A DNA stretch of 64,000 nt from Asterias rubens. Lineage: Eukaryota > Echinodermata > Asteroidea > Forcipulatida > Asteriidae. The first letter of the stretch is position 1. The number at the start of each line of letters is the position of its first letter. Below the pieces are notes generated by a model. The model was not told the DNA's origin. It was given only the letters and a program-made list of their open reading frames with translations, and did not search any database. The stretch covers positions 4,576,554-4,640,553 of the forward strand of contig NC_047070.1 of NCBI RefSeq assembly GCF_902459465.1, in the 5' to 3' direction. Made by a program: the position numbers and the translations under genes. Positions 42,536 through 54,620 of this stretch are shown here, piece by piece.

Positions 42536-45500
42536 TGCTGTTGCTGTTGCTGTTGTAGTATCAGTTGTGGCATCAGTTGTGGCATCAGTTGTGGCATCAG
42601 TTGTGGCATCAGTTGTGGCATCAGTTGTGGCATCAGTTGTGGCATCAGTTGTGGCATCAGTTGTGGCATCAGTTGTGGCATCAGTTGTGGCATCAGTTGT
42701 GGCATCAGTTGTGGCATCAGTTGTGGCATCAGTTGTGGCATCAGTTGTGGCATCAGTTGTGGCATCAGTTGTGGCATCAGTTGTGGCATCAGTTGTGGCA
42801 TCAGTTGTGGCATCAGTTGTGGCATCAGTTGTGGCATCAGTTGTGGCAGCAGTTGTGGCATCAGTTGTGGCATCAGTTGTGGCAGCAGTTGTGGCAGCAG
42901 TTGTGGCAGCAGTTGTAGCAGCAGTTGTAGCAGCAGTTGTAGCAGCAGTTGTAGCATCAGTTGTAGCATCAGTTGTAGCATCAGTTGTAGCATCAGTTGT
43001 AGCATCAGTTGTAGCATCAGTTGTAGCATCAGTTGTAGCATCAGTTGTAGCATCAGTTGTAGCATCAGTTGTAGCATCAGTTGTAGCATCAGTTGTAGCA
43101 TCAGTTGTAGCATCAGTTGTAGCATCAGTTGTAGCATCAGTTGTAGCATCAGTTGTAGCATCAGTTGTAGCTCCAGTTGTAGCTCCAGTTGTAGCACCAG
43201 TTGTAGCACCAGTTGTAGCACCAGTTGTAGCACCAGTTGTAGCATCAGTTGTAGCATCAGTTGTAGCATCAGTTGTAGCATCAGTTGTAGTATCAGTTGT
43301 AGTATCAGTTGTAGCATCAGTTGTAGCATCAGTTGTAGCATCAGTTGTAGCATCAGTTGTAGCATCAGTTGTAGCATCAGTTGTAGCATCAGTTGTAGCA
43401 TCAGTTGTAGCATCAGTTGTAGTACCAGTTGTAGTATCAGTTGTAGTATCAGTTGTAGTATCAGTTGTAGTATCAGTTGTAGTATCAGTTGTAGCATCAG
43501 TTGTAGCATCAGTTGTAGTATCAGTTGTTAGCATCAGTTGTAGCATCAGTTGTAGCATCAGTTGTAGCATCAGTTGTAGTATCAGTTGTAGTATCAGTTG
43601 TAGTATCAGTTGTAGTATCAGTTGTAGTATCAGTTGTAGCATCAGTTGTAGTATCAGTTGTAGTATCAGTTGTAGTATCAGTTGTAGTATCAGTTGTAGC
43701 ATCAGTTGTAGCATCAGTTGTAGCATCAGTTGTAGCAGCAGTTGTAGCATCAGTTGTAGCATCAGTTGTAGCACCAGTTGTAGCACCAGTTGTAGCACCA
43801 GTTGTAGCACCAGTTGTAGCATCAGTTGTAGCATCAGTTGTAGCATCAGTTGTAGCATCAGTTGTAGTACCAGTTGTAGCATCAGTTGTAGTACCAGTTG
43901 TAGTATCAGTTGTAGCATCAGTTGTAGCATCAGTTGTAGCATCAGTTGTAGCATCAGTTGTAGCATCAGTTGTAGTATCAGTTGTAGCATCAGTTGTAGC
44001 ATCAGTTGTAGCATCAGTTGTAGTATCAGTTGTAGCATCAGTTGTAGTATCAGTTGTAGCATCAGTTGTAGCATCAGTTGTAGCACCAGTTGTAGTATCA
44101 GCTGTAGCATCAGTTGTAGCATCAGTTGTAGTAACAGTTGTAGTATCAGTTGTAGTATCAGTTGTAGCATCAGTTGTAGTATCAGTTGTTAGCATCAGTT
44201 GTAGCATCAGTTGTAGTATCAGTTGTAGTATCAGTTGTAGTAACAGTTGTAGCATCAGTTGTAGCATCAGTTGTAGTATCAGTTGTAGTATCAGTTGTAG
44301 CATCAGTTGTAGCATCAGTTGTAGCATCAGTTGTAGCATCAGTTGTAGCATCAGTTGTAGCATCAGTTGTAGCACCAGTTGTAGCATCAGTTGTAGCATC
44401 AGTTCTAGCATCAGATTTAGTACCAGTTGTAGTACCAGTTTTAGTACCAGTTTGAGTATCAGATGTAGCATCAGTTGTAGCATCAGTTGTAGCATCAGTT
44501 GTAGCATCAGTTGTAGCATCAGTTGTAGTATCAGTTGTAGTATCAGTTGTAGTATCAGTTGTAGCATCAGTTGTAGCATCAGTTGTAGTATCAGTTGTAG
44601 CATCAGTTGTAGTATCAGTTGTAGTATCAGTTGTAGCATCAGTTGTAGCATCAGTTGTAGCATCAGTTGTAGTATCAGTTGTAGCATCAGTTGTAGCATC
44701 AGTTGTAGCATCAGTTGTAGTATCAGTTGTAGCATCAGTTGTAGCATCAGTTGTAGCATCAGTTGTAGCATCAGTTGTAGCATCAGTTGTAGCATCAGTT
44801 GTAGCATCAGTTGTAGCATCAGTTGTAGCATCAGTTGTAGCATCAGTTGTAGCATCAGTTGTAGCATCAGTTGTAGCATCAGTTGTAGCATCAGTTGTAG
44901 CATCAGTTGTAGCATCAGTTGTAGCATCAGTTGTAGCATCAGTTGTAGCATCAGTTGTAGCATCAGTTGTAGCATCAGTTGTAGCATCAGTTGTAGCATC
45001 AGTTGTAGCATCAGTTGTAGCATCAGTTGTAGCATCAGTTGTAGCATCAGTTGTAGCATCAGTTGTAGCATCAGTTGTAGCATCAGTTGTAGCATCAGTT
45101 GTAGCATCAGTTGTAGCATCAGTTGTAGCATCAGTTGTAGCATCAGTTGTAGCATCAGTTGTAGCATCAGTTGTAGCATCAGTTGTAGCATCAGTTGTAG
45201 CACCAGTTGTAGCATCAGTTGTAGCATCAGTTGTAGCACCAGTTGTAGCACCAGTTGTAGCACCAGTTGTAGCACCAGTTGTAGCACCAGTTGTAGCACC
45301 AGTTGTAGCACCAGTTGTAGCACCAGTTGTAGCACCAGTTGTAGCATCAGTTGTAGCATCAGTTGTAGCATCAGTTGTAGCATCAGTTGTAGCATCAGTT
45401 GTAGCATCAGTTGTAGCATCAGTTGTAGCATCAGTTGTAGCATCAGTTGTAGCATCAGTTGTAGCATCAGTTGTAGCATCAGTTGTAGCATCAGTTGTAG

Positions 45501-48338
45501 CATCAGTTGTAGCATCAGTTGTAGCATCAGTTGTAGCATCAGTTGTAGCATCAGTTGTAGCATCAGTTGTAGCATCAGTTGTAGCATCAGTTGTAGCATC
45601 AGTTGTAGCATCAGTTGTAGCATCAGTTGTAGCATCAGTTGTAGCATCAGTTGTAGCATCAGTTGTAGCATCAGTTGTAGCATCAGTTGTAGCACCAGAT
45701 GTAGTACCAGTTGTAGCATCAGTTGTAGCATCAGTTGTAGCATCAGTTGTAGCATCAGTTGTAGTATCAGTTGTAGTATCAGTTGTAGCATCAGATGTAG
45801 CATCAGTTGTAGCATCAGTTGTAGCATCAGTTGTAGCACCAGTTGTAGCATCAGTTGTAGTACCAGTTGTAGCATCAGTTGTAGCATCAGTTGTAGCATC
45901 AGTTGTAGCATCAGTTGTAGCATCAGTTGTAGCATCAGTTGTAGCATCAGTTGTAGTATCAGTTGTAGCATCAGTTGTAGTACCAGTTGTAGTACCAGTT
46001 GTAGCATCAGTTGTAGCATCAGTTGTAGCACCAGTTGTAGCACCAGTTGTAGTACCAGTTGTAGCATCAGTTGTAGCATCAGTTGTAGTATCATTTGTAG
46101 CATCAGTTGTAGTATCAGTTGTAGTATCAGTTGTAGCATCAGTTGTAGTATCAGTTGTAGTATCAGTTGTAGTATCAGTTGTAGTATCAGTTGTAGTATC
46201 AGTTGTAGCATCAGTTGTAGCATCAGTTGTAGCATCAGTTGTAGTACCAGTTGTAGTACCAGTTGTAGCATCAGTTGTAGCATCAGTTGTAGCATCAGTT
46301 GTAGCATCAGTTGTAGCATCAGTTGTAGCATCAGTTGTAGTATCAGTTGTAGCATCAGTTGTAGCATCAGTTGTAGTATCAGTTGTAGTATCAGTTGTAG
46401 TATCAGTTGTAGTATCAGTTGTAGTATCAGTTGTAGCATCAGTTGTAGCATCAGTTGTAGCATCAGTTGTAGCATCAGTTGTAGCATCAGTTGTAGCATC
46501 AGTTGTAGCATCAGTTGTAGCATCAGTTGTAGCATCAGTTGTAGCATCAGTTGTAGCATCAGTTGTAGCATCAGTTGTAGCATCAGTTGTAGCATCAGTT
46601 GTAGTATCAGTTGTAGTATCAGTTGTAGCACCAGATGTAGTACCAGTTGTAGCATCAGTTGTAGCATCAGTTGTAGCATCAGTTGTAGTATCAGTTGTAG
46701 TATCAGTTGTAGCATCAGTTGTAGCATCAGTTGTAGCATCAGTTGTAGCATCAGTTGTAGTATCAGTTGTAGCATCAGTTGTAGCACCAGATGTAGCACC
46801 AGTTGTAGCATCAGTTGTAGCATCAGTTGTAGCATCAGTTGTAGCATCAGTTGTAGTATCAGTTGTAGTATCAGTTGTAGTATCAGTTGTAGCATCAGTT
46901 GTAGCATCAGTTGTAGCATCAGTTGTAGCATCAGTTGTAGCATCAGTTGTAGCATCAGTTGTAGCATCAGTTGTAGCATCAGTTGTAGCATCAGTTGTAG
47001 CATCAGTTGTAGTATCAGTTGTAGTATCAGTTGTAGCATCAGTTGTAGCATCAGTTGTAGCATCAGTTGTAGCATCAGTTGTAGCATCAGTTGTAGCATC
47101 AGTTGTAGCATCAGTTGTAGCATCAGTTGTAGCATCAGTTGTAGCATCAGTTGTAGTACCAGTTGTAGTACCAGTTGTAGTATCAGTTGTAGTATCAGTT
47201 GTAGCATCAGTTCTAGTATCAGTTGTAGTATCAGTTGTAGCATCAGTTGTAGTATCAGTTGTAGCATCAGTTGTAGCATCAGTTGTAGCATCAGTTGTAG
47301 CATCAGTTGTAGCATCAGTTGTAGCATCAGTTGTAGCATCAGTTGTAGTATCAGTTGTAGTATCAGTTGTAGTATCAGTTGTAGTATCAGTTGTAGCATC
47401 AGTTGTAGTATCAGTTGTAGTATCAGTTGTAGCATCAGTTGTAGCATCAGTTGTAGCATCAGTTGTAGCATCAGTTGTAGCATCAGTTGTAGCATCAGTT
47501 GTAGCATCAGTTGTAGTATCAGTTGTAGTATCAGTTGTAGTATCAGTTGTAGTATCAGTTGTAGTATCAGTTGTAGTATCAGTTGTAGTATCAGTTGTAG
47601 TATCAGTTGTAGTATCAGTTGTAGTATCAGTTGTAGCACCAGTTGTAGCACCAGTTGTAGCATCAGTTGTAGCACCAGTTGTAGCACCAGTTGTAGTATC
47701 AGTTGTAGTATCAGTTGTAGTATCAGTTGTAGTATCAGTTGTAGTATCAGTTGTAGTATCAGTTGTAGTATCAGTTGTAGCATCAGTTGTAGCATCAGTT
47801 GTAGCATCAGTTGTAGCATCAGTTGTAGCATCAGTTGTAGCATCAGTTGTAGCATCAGTTGTAGCATCAGTTGTAGCATCAGTTGTAGCATCAGTTGTAG
47901 CATCAGTTGTAGCATCAGTTGTAGCATCAGTTGTAGCATCAGTTGTAGCATCAGTTGTAGTATCAGTTGTAGTATCAGTTTTAGTATCAGTTGTAGTATC
48001 AGTTGTAGTATCAGTTGTAGTATCAGTTGTAGTATCAGTTGTAGTATCAGTTGTAGCATCAGTTGTAGCATCAGTTGTAGCATCAGTTGTAGCATCAGTT
48101 GTAGCATCAGTTGTAGCATCAGTTGTAGCATCAGTTGTAGCATCAGTTGTAGCATCAGTTGTAGCATCAGTTGTAGCATCAGTTGTAGCTTCAGTTGTAG
48201 TATCAGTTGTAGTATCAGTTGTAGTATCAGTTGTAGCATCAGTTGTAGCATCAGTTGTAGCATCAGTTGTAGTACCAGTTGTAGTACCAGTTGTAGTACC
48301 AGTTGTAGCATCAGTTGTAGCATCAGTTGTAGTATCAG
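42536..48338 (+). repeat. 12-bp minisatellite array (GTTGTAGCATCA), ~480 copies
   Basis: About 5.8 kb of a 12-bp unit. The first ~30 units read GTTGTGGCATCA, then GTTGTAGCATCA dominates with variants GTTGTAGTATCA, GTTGTAGCACCA, GTTGTAGTACCA and GTTGTAGCAGCA in runs. Two one-base insertions (GTTGTTAGCATC) at about 43529 and 44189 shift register. Because the unit is four codons and lacks stops in most frames, both strands stay open for over 1,000 codons, giving SVVA and SISC repeats on plus and TTDA and QLML repeats on minus. Different frames are equally open and the array changes frame, so I treat it as non-coding satellite. A Thr-rich mucin-like product from the minus strand is the only coding alternative I would consider. 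Confidence 0.9.
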
Positions 48339-51300
48339 AGGGTGCCTGAATACAAGCCACATCCCAGAGAGTGCCTGACTACAAGCCACATCCCAGAGGG
48401 TGCCTGCCTAGAGGACATCATCCCATGTGATTGAAGCGCACCAAACATAGGTAAATTTCCAAATTCTGATCATAATTAATCAAAAGGGCTTATGTACAGA
48501 CCCACTTAGAGACATGCAGTGTTACACTTGTTGATTTGACTCGATTTGTATATATTTCAGGAGTCTGCAGTTCTGCTGGAGATGTGGTGCTACCTCCTGC
48601 TGACAACATCCCAGAGGGTGCCTGGCTACGAGCTACATCCCAGAGGGTGCCTGACTACGAGCCACATCCCAGAGGGTGCCTGACTACAAGCCACATCCCA
48701 GAGGGTGCCTGACTACAAGCCACATCCCAGAGGGTGCCTGACTACAAGCCACATCCCAGAGGGTGCCTGACTACAAGCCACATCCCAGAGGGTGCCTGAC
48801 TACAAGCCACATCCCAGAGGGTGCCTGACTACAAGCCACATCCCAGAGGGTGCCTGACTACAAGCCACATCCCAGAGGAAGCCTGCCTAGAGGACATCAT
48901 CCCATGTGATTGAAGCGCACAAAACATAGGTAAATTTCCAAATTCTGATCATAATTAATCAAAAGGGCTTATGTACAGACCCACATAGAGACATGCAGTG
49001 TTACACTTGTTGATTTGACTCGATTGGTATAAATTTCAGGAGTCTGCAGTTCTGCTGGGGATGTGGTGCTACCTGCTGCTGACAACATCCCAGAGGGTGC
49101 CTGGCTACGAGCTACATCCCAGAGGGTGCCTGACTACGAGCCACATCCCAGAGGGTGCCTGACTACAAGCCACATCCCAGAGGGTGCCTGACTACAAGCC
49201 ACATCCCAGAGGGTGCCTGACTACAAGCCACATCCCAGAGGGTGCCTGACTACAAGCCACATCCCAGAGGGTGCCTGACTACAAGCCACATCCCAGAGGG
49301 TGCCTGACTACAAGCCACATCCCAGAGGGTGCCTGACTACAAGCCACATCCCAGAGGGTGCCTGACTACAAGCCACATCCCAGAGGAAGCCTGCCTAGAG
49401 GACATCATCCCATGTGATTGAAGCGCACAAAACATAGGTAAATTTCCAAATTCTGATCATAATTAATCAAAAGGGCTTATGTACAGACCCACATAGAGAC
49501 ATGCAGTGTTACACTTGTTGATTTGACTCGATTGGTATAAATTTCAGGAGTCTGCAGTTCTGCTGGGGATGTGGTGCTACCTGCTGCTGACAACATCCCA
49601 GAGGGTGCCTGGCTACGAGCTACATCCCAGAGGGTGCCTGACTACGAGCCACATCCCAGAGGGTGCCTGACTACAAGCCACATCCCAGAGGGTGCCTGAC
49701 TACAAGCCACATCCCAGAGGGTGCGTGACTACAAGCAACATCCCAGAGGGTGCCTGACTACAGCCACATCCCAGAGGGTGCCTGACTACAAGCTACATCC
49801 CAGAGGGTGCCTGACTACAAGCCACATCCCAGAGGGTGCCTGACTACAAGCCACATCCCAGAGGGTGCCTGCCTAGAGGACATCATCCCATGTAATTGAA
49901 GCGCACAAAACATATGTAAATTTCCAAATTCTGATCATAATTAATCAAAAGGGCTTACGTACAGACCCACATAGAGACATGCAGTGTTACACTTGTTGAT
50001 TTGACTCGATTGGTATATATTTTAGGAGTCTGCAGTTCTGCTGGGGATGTGGTGCTACCTGCTGCTGACAACATCCCAGAGGGTGCCTGGCTACGAGCTA
50101 CATACCAGAGGGTGCCCGACTACGAGCCACATCCCAGAGGGTGCCTGACTACAAGCCACATCCCAGAGGGTGCCTGACTACAAGCCACATCCCAGAGGGT
50201 GCCTGACTACAAGCCACATTCCAGAGGGTGCCTGCCTAGAGGACTTCATCCCATGTGATTGTAGCGCACCAAACATAGGTAAATTTCCAAATTCTGATCA
50301 TAATTAATCAAAAGGGCTTATGTACAGACCCACATAGAGACATGCAGTGTTAAACTTGTTGATTTGACTCGATTGGTAAATATTTCAGGAGTCTGCAGTT
50401 CTGCTGGGGATGTGGTGCTACCTGCTGCTGACAACATCCTAGAGGGTGCCTGGCTACGAGCTACATCCCAGAGGGTGCCTGACAACGAGCCACATCCCAG
50501 AGGGTGCCTGACTACAAGCTACATCCCAGAGGGTGCTTGACTACAAGCCACATCCCAGAGGGTGCCTGACTACAAGCCACATCCCAGAGGGTGCCTGACT
50601 ACAAGCTACATCCCAGAGAGTGCCTGACTAGAGGATATCATCCCATGTGGTTGAAGCGCACCAAACATAGATAAATTTTCAAATTCTGATCATAATTAAT
50701 CAAAAGGGCTTATGTACAGACCCACATAGAGACATGCAGTGTTACACTTGTTGATTTGACTCGATTGGTATATATTTCAGGAGTCTGCAGTTCTGCTGGG
50801 GATGGGTGCTACCTGCTGCTGACAACATCCCAGAGGGTGCCTGGCTTCGAGCTACATCCCAGAGGGTGCCTGACTACAAGCCACATCCCATAGGGTGCCT
50901 GACTACAAGCCACATCCCAGAGGGTGCCTGCCTAGAGGACATCATCCCATGTGATTGAAGCGCACCAAACACGGGTAAATTTCCAAATTCTGATCATAAT
51001 TAATCAAAAGGGCTTATGTACAGACCCACATAGAGACATGCAGTGTTACACTTGTTGATTTGACTCGATTGGTATATATTTCAGGAGTCTGCAGTTCTGC
51101 TGGGGATGTGGTGCTACCTGCTGCTGACAACATCCTAGAGGGTGCCTGGCTACGAGCTACATACCAGAGGGTGCCTGACTACGAGCCACATCCCAGAGGT
51201 TGCCTGACTACGAGCCACATCCCAGAGGGTGCCTGACTACAAGCCACATCCCAGAGGGTGCCTGACTACAAGCCACATCCCAGAGGGTGCCTGACTACAA

Positions 51301-54290
51301 GCCACATCCCAGAGGGTGCCTGACTACAAGCCACATCCCAGAGGGTGCCTGACTACAAGCCACATCCCAGAGGGTGCCTGACTACAAGCCACATCCCAGA
51401 GGGTGCCTGACTACAGCCACATCCCAGAGGGTGCCTGACTACAAGCCACATCCCAGAGGGTGCCTGACTACAAGCCACATCCCAGAGGGTGCCTGACTAC
51501 AAGCCACATCCCAGAGGGTGCCTGACTACAAGCCACATCCCAGAGGGTGCCTGCCTAGAGGACATCATCCCATGTGATTGAAGCGCACAAAACATATGTA
51601 AATTTCCAAATTCTGATCATAATTAATCAAAAGGGCTTACGTACAGACCCACATAGAGACATGCAGTGTTACACTTGTTGATTTGACTCGATTGGTATAT
51701 ATTTTAGGAGTCTGCAGTTCTGCTGGGGATGTGGTGCTACCTGCTGCTGACAACATCCCAGAGGGTGCCTGGCTACGAGCTACATACCAGAGGGTGCCAG
51801 ACTACGAGCCACATCCCAGAGGGTGCCTGACTACAAGCCACATCCCAGAGGGTGCCTGACTACGAGCCACATCCCAGAGGGTGCCTGACTACAAGCCACA
51901 TCCCAGAGGGTGCCTGCCTAGAGGACTTCATCCCATGTGATTGTAGCGCACCAAACATAGGTAAATTTCCAAATTCTGATCATAATTAATCAAAAGGGCT
52001 ATGTACAGACCCACATAGAGACATGCAGTGTTACACTTGTTGATTTGACTCGATTGGTATATATTTCAGGAGTCTGCAGTTCTGCTGGGGATGGGTGCTA
52101 CCTGCTGCTGACAACATCCCAGAGGGTGCCTGGCTACGAGCTACATCCCAGAGGGGACTGACTACAAGCCACATCCCATAGGGTGCCTGCCTAGAGGACT
52201 TCATCCCATGTGATTGTAGCGCACCAAACATAGGTAAATTTCCAAATTCTGATCATAATTAATCAAAAGGGCTATGTACAGACCCACATAGAGACATGCA
52301 GTGTTACACATGTTGATTTGACTCGATTGGTAAATATTTCAGGAGTCTGCAGTTCTGCTGGGGATGTGGTGCTACCTGCTGCTGACAACATCCTAGAAAG
52401 TGCCTGGCTACGAGCTACATCCCAGAGGGTGCCTGACAACGAGCCACATCCCAGAGGGTGCCTGACTACAAGCTACATCCCAGAGGGTGCTTGACTACAA
52501 GCCACATCCCAGAGGGTGCCTGACTACAAGCCACATCCCAGAGGGTGCCTGACTACAAGCCACATCCCAGAGGGTGCCTGACTACAAGCTACATCCCAGA
52601 GAGTGCCTGACTAGAGGATATCATCCCATGTGATTGAAGCGCACCAAACATAGATAAATTTCCAAATTCTGATCATAATTAATCAAAAGGGCTTATGTAC
52701 AGACCCACATAGAGACATGCAGTGTTACACTTGTTGATTTGACTCGATTGGTATATATTTCAGGAGTCTGCAGTTCTGCTGGGGATGGGTGCTACCTGCT
52801 GCTGACAACATCCCAGAGGGTGCCTGGCTACGAGCTACATCCCAGAGGGTGCCTGACTACAAGCCACATCCCATAGGGTGCCTGACTACAAGCCACATCC
52901 CAGAGGGTGCCTGCCTAGAGGACATCATCCCATGTGATTGAAGCGCACCAAACACGGGTAAATTTCCAAAATGCTGATCATAATTAATCAAAAGGGCTTA
53001 TGTACAGACCCACATAGAGACATGCAGTGTTACACTTGTTGATTTGACTCGATTGGTATATATTTCAGGAGTCTGCAGTTCTGCTGGGGATGTGGTGCTA
53101 CCTGCTGCTGACAACATCCTAGAGGGTGCCTGGCTACGAGCTACATACCAGAGGGTGCCTGACTACGAGCCACATCCCAGAGGTTGCCTGACTACGAGCC
53201 ACATCCCAGAGGGTGCCTGACTACAAGCCACATCCCAGAGGGTGCCTGACTACAAGCCACATCCCAGAGGGTGCCTGACTACAAGCCACATCCCAGAGGG
53301 TGCCTGACTACAAGCCACATCCCAGAGGGTGCCTGACTACAAGCCACATCCCAGAGGGTGCCTGACTACAAGCCACATCCCAGAGGGTGCCTGACTACAG
53401 CCACATCCCAGAGGGTGCCTGACTACAAGCCACATCCCAGAGGGTGCCTGACTACAAGCCACATCCCAGAGGGTGCCTGACTACAAGCCACATCCCAGAG
53501 GGTGCCTGACTACAAGCCACATCCCAGAGGGTGCCTGCCTAGAGGACATCATCCCATGTGATTGAAGCGCACAAAACATATGTAAATTTCCAAATTCTGA
53601 TCATAATTAATCAAAAGGGCTTACGTACAGACCCACATAGAGACATGTAGTGTTACACTTGTTGATTTGACTCGATTGGTATATATTTTAGGAGTCTGCA
53701 GTCCTGCTGGGGATGTGGTGCTACCTGCTGCTGACAACATCCCAGAGGGTGCCTGGCTACAAGCTACATACCAGAGGGTGCCTGACTACGAGCCACTCCC
53801 AGAGGTGCCTGACTACAAGCACATCCCAGAGGGTGCCTGACTACAGCTACATCCCAGAGGGTGCTTGACTACAAGCCACATCCCATGAGGGTTGCCGACT
53901 ACAAGCCAACATCCCAGAGGGTGCCTGACTACAAGCTACATCCCAGAGGGTGCCTGCCTAGAGGACATCATCCCATGTGATTGAAGCGCACCAAACATAG
54001 GTAAATTTCCAAATTCTGATCATAATTAATCAAAAGGGCTTATGTACAGACCCACATAGAGACATGCAGTGTTACACTTGTTGATTTGACTCGATTGGTA
54101 TAAATTTCAGGAGTCTGCAGTTCTGCTGGGGATGTGGTGCTACCTGCTGCTGACAACATCCCAGAGGGTGCCTGGCTATGAGCTACATCCCAGAGGGTGC
54201 CTGACTACAAGCCACATCCCAGAGGGTGCCTGACTACAAGCCACATTGCAGAGGGTGCCTGACTACAAGCTACATCCTAGTCTTGGTTCA
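48339..54290 (+). repeat. Hierarchical satellite: 29-bp monomers in 14 larger units
   Basis: The 29-bp monomer reads CATCCCAGAGGGTGCCTGAC followed by TACAAGCCA. Runs of 2-13 monomers alternate with a unique ~230-bp segment that runs from GAGGACATCATCCCATGTGA through AACATAGGTAAATTTCC, AATTAATCAAAAGGGCTTAT and TTGACTCGATTGGTATAT to TTTCAGGAGTCTGCAG and CTACCTGCTGCTGACAACAT. GGAGTCTGCAG occurs 14 times: about 48561, 49040, 49547, 50026, 50388, 50780, 51083, 51705, 52069, 52341, 52761, 53067, 53690 and 54110. Unit length varies from about 270 to 620 bp with monomer number. A 29-bp unit containing TGA cannot be read through, so it is not coding. The last units (53780-54290) contain more indels. 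Confidence 0.9.
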
Positions 54291-54396
54291 AGACTCTCCT
54301 GGATTTGTCACAAGAGGGCGCGCTATCACCCCAACGCGCTATCAACCACGAACCGCTATCACAGGAGAACCGCTATCACAGGAGAGTCTTGGGACA
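54291..54396. repeat. Hairpin element with CGCTATCAC repeats upstream of the helicase gene
   Basis: CAAGACTCTCCTG at about 54299 pairs with CAGGAGAGTCTTG at about 54381-54393. Between them CGCTATCA(C/A)C recurs four times (GCGCTATCACC, GCGCTATCAAC, CCGCTATCACAGG twice). It lies directly after the satellite and about 230 bp before the RecQ-like start. Confidence 0.5.
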
Positions 54397-54557
54397 TTCG
54401 TTCAATCTAATTTGCATAATTTATGTACACGTCACGGATTGTGATTGAATATGCAAACATTTTCTTTGCGGGCTAAATTTTGATGAATATGGAAATTTAA
54501 CAAGGTCTTGTTCCCAGGCGAGTGGCATTGATCTACGTGTGTGTAGAATAAACTTGG

Positions 54558-54564
54558 TATATAA
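54558..54564 (+). promoter_or_regulatory. TATA-like box upstream of the RecQ-like gene
   Basis: TATATAA lies 57 bases before the proposed start ATG at 54621. The spacing allows a short 5' UTR. The assignment is tentative. Confidence 0.35.
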
Positions 54565-54620
54565 TCTACACAGTACATGTACATTACATGTATTTTTATG
54601 TTGTTGTTATTACAAGAAAA

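Noticed and set aside
43521..48389. Very long ORFs (up to about 1,600 codons) on both strands in the 12-bp array
   Set aside because: They are a consequence of a 12-bp repeat without stops; several frames on both strands are equally open, frame slips occur, and no splice, signal or domain context favours one strand.
52031..52231. Minus-strand ORF in the 29-bp satellite
   Set aside because: It reads repeat monomers; the period is not a multiple of three and other units break the frame.
48339..54290. CRISPR-like regular repeats of 29 bp
   Set aside because: Monomers are head-to-tail without spacers and the window is eukaryotic; it is a minisatellite.
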